Below, piece by piece: positions 61,349-64,000 of a stretch of DNA of 64,000 nucleotides. The stretch's first letter is position 1; the number at the start of each line of letters is the position of its first letter. The notes under the pieces were generated by a model that did not search any database, was not told the origin of the DNA, and saw only the letters and a list, made by a program, of their open reading frames with translations. Both the position numbers and the translations under genes were made by a program. This DNA comes from Arthrobacter_D sp015752045 (lineage in GTDB: Bacteria; Actinomycetota; Actinomycetes; Actinomycetales; Micrococcaceae): the NCBI RefSeq assembly GCF_015752045.1, contig NZ_JADOUS010000003.1, positions 263,160-327,159 of the forward strand, in the 5' to 3' direction.

Positions 61349-62725
61349 ATGAAGTACGCCAATTCCATCGTTGACCTGATCGGCAACACCCCGCTGGTCA
61401 AGCTCAACTCCGTCACCGACGGCATCAGGGCCACCGTTCTCGCGAAGGTCGAATACCTCAACCCCGGCGGGTCGGTGAAGGACCGTATCGCGGCGAAGAT
61501 CATCGACGCCGCGGAGGCCGAGGGCAAGATCAAGCCCGGCGGCACCATCGTCGAACCGACCTCCGGCAACACCGGCGTCGGTCTCGCCCTCGTCGCCCAG
61601 CAGCGCGGCTACAAGTGCGTGTTCGTGGTCCCCGACAAGGTGGGCGAGGACAAGCGCAACGTCCTGAAGGCGTACGGCGCGGAGGTCGTGGTCACCCCCA
61701 CGGCCGTGGCCCCCGACAGCCCGCAGTCGTACTACGGCGTCTCCGACCGCCTGGTCCGCGAGATCCCCGGCGCCTACAAGCCTGACCAGTTCTCCAACCT
61801 GAACGGTCCGCTCAGCCACTACGAGACCACCGGGCCCGAGATCTGGAACGACACCGACGGCACCCTGACGCACTTCGTCACCGGCGTCGGCACCGGCGGG
61901 ACCATCACCGGCACTGGCCGGTACCTCAAGGAGATCTCCGCCGACCGCGCGGGCGGTCCAGTGCGCATCATCGGCGCGGACCCGGACGGCTCCATCTACT
62001 CCGGCGGCACCGGCCGTCCCTACTTCGTCGAGGGGGTCGGCGAGGACATGTGGCCGGGCTCCTACGACCCTGAGGTGCCCGACGAGATCCTCGGCGTCAC
62101 CGACGCCGAGAGCTTCGAGATGACCCGGCGCCTCGCCCGCGAGGAGGGCCTGCTGGTCGGCGGCTCCTGCGGCATGGCGGTGGTCGCTGCACTGCGCGTG
62201 GCGAAGGACCTGACGGAGGACGACGTCGTCGTGGTCCTCCTGCCCGACGGCGGCCGCGGCTACCTCGGCAAGATCTTCAACGACGACTGGATGAAGTCCT
62301 ACGGCTTCATGGACAGCGGCGAGGGCACGAGCGTGCGGGAGGTGCTGCACGCCAAGAGCGGTGCCCTGCCGGACCTGGTGCACACGCACCCCACCGAGAC
62401 GGTCCACGACGTCATCGCGATCATGAACGAGTACGGGGTGTCCAGCATCCCGGTGCTCTCGCAGGAGCCCCCGGTCAGGATGGGCGAAGTCCTCGGATCG
62501 ATCGACGAGCGGTCCCTGACGGAGAAGATCTTCCACGGCGAGGCGAAGCCGACGGACACGGTCTCCCAGCACATGGATGCGAAGCTGCCCCTCATCGGGT
62601 CCCTCGAGTCCATGGAGACGGCCCGCGAGCGGCTCCAGCACAGCGACACGCTGATGGTGACCTCCGTCGGCTCGCCGGTGGGAATTCTCACGCGGCATGA
62701 CTTGCTGACATACATGAGCAAGTAA
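61349..62725 (+). CDS. cbs: Cystathionine beta-synthase with C-terminal CBS domains
   Basis: 458-residue PLP enzyme. PLP Lys in NPGGSVKDR (K44), substrate loop TSGNTG and phosphate-binding GTGGTITGTG are intact. Residues about 335-458 form a pair of CBS domains (VHDVIAIMNEYGVSSIPVL and later GSPVGILTRHDLL), which a plain cysteine synthase lacks; this and the following gene support cystathionine beta-synthase. It condenses serine and homocysteine. It is 20 bp from the next gene, in an operon. Confidence 0.9.
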   Translation: MKYANSIVDLIGNTPLVKLNSVTDGIRATVLAKVEYLNPGGSVKDRIAAKIIDAAEAEGKIKPGGTIVEPTSGNTGVGLALVAQQRGYKCVFVVPDKVGEDKRNVLKAYGAEVVVTPTAVAPDSPQSYYGVSDRLVREIPGAYKPDQFSNLNGPLSHYETTGPEIWNDTDGTLTHFVTGVGTGGTITGTGRYLKEISADRAGGPVRIIGADPDGSIYSGGTGRPYFVEGVGEDMWPGSYDPEVPDEILGVTDAESFEMTRRLAREEGLLVGGSCGMAVVAALRVAKDLTEDDVVVVLLPDGGRGYLGKIFNDDWMKSYGFMDSGEGTSVREVLHAKSGALPDLVHTHPTETVHDVIAIMNEYGVSSIPVLSQEPPVRMGEVLGSIDERSLTEKIFHGEAKPTDTVSQHMDAKLPLIGSLESMETARERLQHSDTLMVTSVGSPVGILTRHDLLTYMSK

Positions 62726-62745
62726 CCCCGAACTCCAGGAGCATC

Positions 62746-63909
62746 ATGACGCACTCTGACGCCCAGGGCTTCAACACCCGGGCCATCCACGCAGGCCAGA
62801 CCCCCGATCCGACGACCGGAGCGGTGATCCCCCCCCTCTACCAGACCACCACGTTCGCGCAGGACGGCATCGGCCAGCTGCGCAACGGCTACGAGTACGG
62901 CCGCGGTACCAATCCCACCCGTGACTCGCTGCAGGTCCAGATCGCGGCGCTCGAGGGAGGCAACCACGCCTTCAGTTTCTCCTCGGGCCTCGCCGCCGAG
63001 GACGCCCTGATCCGTGCCGCACTCCGACCGGGTGACCACATCGTGCTCGGGAACGACGCCTACGGGGGCACCCACCGCCTGATCGACCGTGTCCTGTCCG
63101 AGTGGGGCATCACGAACACCGCCGTGGACATGGCGGACAGCGCTGCCGTCCAGGCCGCCATCGCCGCGAACAACACGAAGATGGTCTGGGTCGAGACGCC
63201 GTCGAACCCCATGATGAAGATCACCGACATCGCCGCCACGGCCCAGCTCGCGCACGAGGCCGGCGCGCTGCTCGTCGTCGACAACACGTTCGCGTCGCCG
63301 TACCTGCAGCAGCCGCTCACCTTCGGGGCCGACGTCGTCGTGCATTCGACCACCAAGTACATCGGCGGGCACTCCGACGCCAGCGGCGGTGCCGTCGTCG
63401 TGAACGACGACGCACTCGCGGAGAAGGTCGGGTTCGTGCAGTTCGCGGTCGGTGCCGTGTCCGCGCCGATGGAGGCCTGGCTGACCACGCGTGGCCTCAA
63501 GACCCTCGGCATCCGGATGGACCGGCACTCCTCGAACGCGATGGCGATCGCCCGCTGGCTGCAGGAGCAGGACGAGGTGGAGCGCGTGTTCTACCCCGGA
63601 CTGCCCGAGCACCCCGGCCACGACCTCGCTGCAGCCCAGATGAAGGACTTCGGTGGCATGATCTCCGTGACCTTCAAGGGTGGGGCGGAGGCCGCGAAGA
63701 AGGTGGCCGAGTCCACCCACGTGTTCACGCTCGCGGAGTCCCTCGGCGGTATCGAGTCGCTCATGAACTACCCGAGCGACATGACGCACGCCTCCGTGAA
63801 GGGCACCGAACTGGCCGTGCCCGAGAACCTCATCCGGCTGTCGGTCGGCATCGAGGACATCGAGGATCTGATCGGCGACCTCGAGCACGCCATCTCGGCC
63901 CTCCGCTAG
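62746..63909 (+). CDS. metB: Cystathionine gamma-synthase/lyase (Cys/Met metabolism PLP enzyme)
   Basis: 387-residue PLP enzyme. FNTRAIHAGQ is the typical start; PLP Lys is in HSTTKYIGGHSD (K204); YEYGRGTNPTR and SLGGIESL are also conserved. Paired with cbs it most likely works as a gamma-lyase giving cysteine in reverse transsulfuration, but gamma-synthase activity is equally consistent with the sequence. Its TAG stop coincides with the edge of an IS element. Confidence 0.87.
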   Translation: MTHSDAQGFNTRAIHAGQTPDPTTGAVIPPLYQTTTFAQDGIGQLRNGYEYGRGTNPTRDSLQVQIAALEGGNHAFSFSSGLAAEDALIRAALRPGDHIVLGNDAYGGTHRLIDRVLSEWGITNTAVDMADSAAVQAAIAANNTKMVWVETPSNPMMKITDIAATAQLAHEAGALLVVDNTFASPYLQQPLTFGADVVVHSTTKYIGGHSDASGGAVVVNDDALAEKVGFVQFAVGAVSAPMEAWLTTRGLKTLGIRMDRHSSNAMAIARWLQEQDEVERVFYPGLPEHPGHDLAAAQMKDFGGMISVTFKGGAEAAKKVAESTHVFTLAESLGGIESLMNYPSDMTHASVKGTELAVPENLIRLSVGIEDIEDLIGDLEHAISALR

Positions 63910-64000
63910 GGCGTGTCTCCTAACCGTTTGAGCCAGAGGGTAATCGCGCGTAGTACGGCGCCGCCGCGGTAGGTGAGGGCGAGTTTGTCGTAGCGGGTCG
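63906..64000 (-). mobile_element. IS5-family insertion sequence, transposase C-terminus (partial)
   Basis: Read on the minus strand the last 95 bases encode 30 residues ending TRYDKLALTYRGGAVL...LGDTP and a TAG stop at 63908-63906, the usual C-terminus of IS5-family (IS427-like) transposases. The element's terminal repeat probably starts at GGCGTGTCTCC, right after the metB stop. CTAG at the junction would fit a short target duplication. The rest lies outside the window. Confidence 0.8.

Overview
The window is a dense, high-GC chromosomal segment from an actinobacterium. Gene content points to the Micrococcaceae (Arthrobacter and relatives): a MenJ-type reductase next to a long-chain polyprenyl diphosphate synthase, a putrescine oxidase of the Micrococcus/Rhodococcus type, an FprA-type ferredoxin reductase, and many promoters with a TANNNT box 6-7 nt before the start codon, as in leaderless actinobacterial genes. 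This is a judgement from protein motifs; no database search was run. There is no prophage, CRISPR array or conjugative element. The only mobile DNA is the end of an IS5-family transposase at the right edge.

Layout. 1-1.8 kb: end of a menaquinone-modifying reductase and a polyprenyl synthase. 2.0-4.7 kb: HIT protein coupled to a SUKH-like protein, a TRIC-type membrane protein, an esterase. 4.7-10 kb: a partner-switching signalling block (RsbW-like kinase, STAS antagonist, receiver-PP2C phosphatase) beside two histidine kinases. 10-25 kb: polyamine and amino-acid catabolism: PucR regulator, aminobutyraldehyde dehydrogenase, gabT, TetR | putrescine oxidase-USP-permease-USP, MarR, then TetR | permease-saccharopine-reductase-like enzyme. 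Together they predict import of putrescine and its conversion through 4-aminobutanal and GABA to succinate semialdehyde; no gabD is in the window.

25-33 kb: RarD-type exporter, FprA, a GAF-domain activator, an M23 peptidase with a repeat-rich tail, and an aldehyde dehydrogenase-DUF779 pair. 33-39 kb: zinc-type CDF exporter with an ArsR/CmtR-like regulator, aldo/keto reductase, and a TetR-MMPL exporter unit. 39-43 kb: complete four-gene OpuC-type osmoprotectant ABC transporter. 43-52 kb: adenine/adenosine deaminase, an eroded epimerase remnant, XRE regulator, SDR, furA-katA operon, hydrolase, MFS exporter, HtpX, YajQ.

52-64 kb: tRNA-Tyr(GTA), acyltransferase, several small regulators and hypotheticals, thioredoxin, AlkA-like glycosylase, CapA-like lipoprotein, tartrate/malate dehydrogenase, an anion permease, and cystathionine beta-synthase with a cystathionine gamma-synthase/lyase. 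The IS begins at the stop codon of that last gene. No gap between genes exceeds about 250 bases; the larger gaps hold the promoters, operators and hairpins listed below. The most interesting points are the recurrent leaderless promoter layout, four perfect palindromes at regulator promoters, the USP-permease-USP putrescine cluster and the divergon with an uncharacterised saccharopine-reductase-like enzyme.
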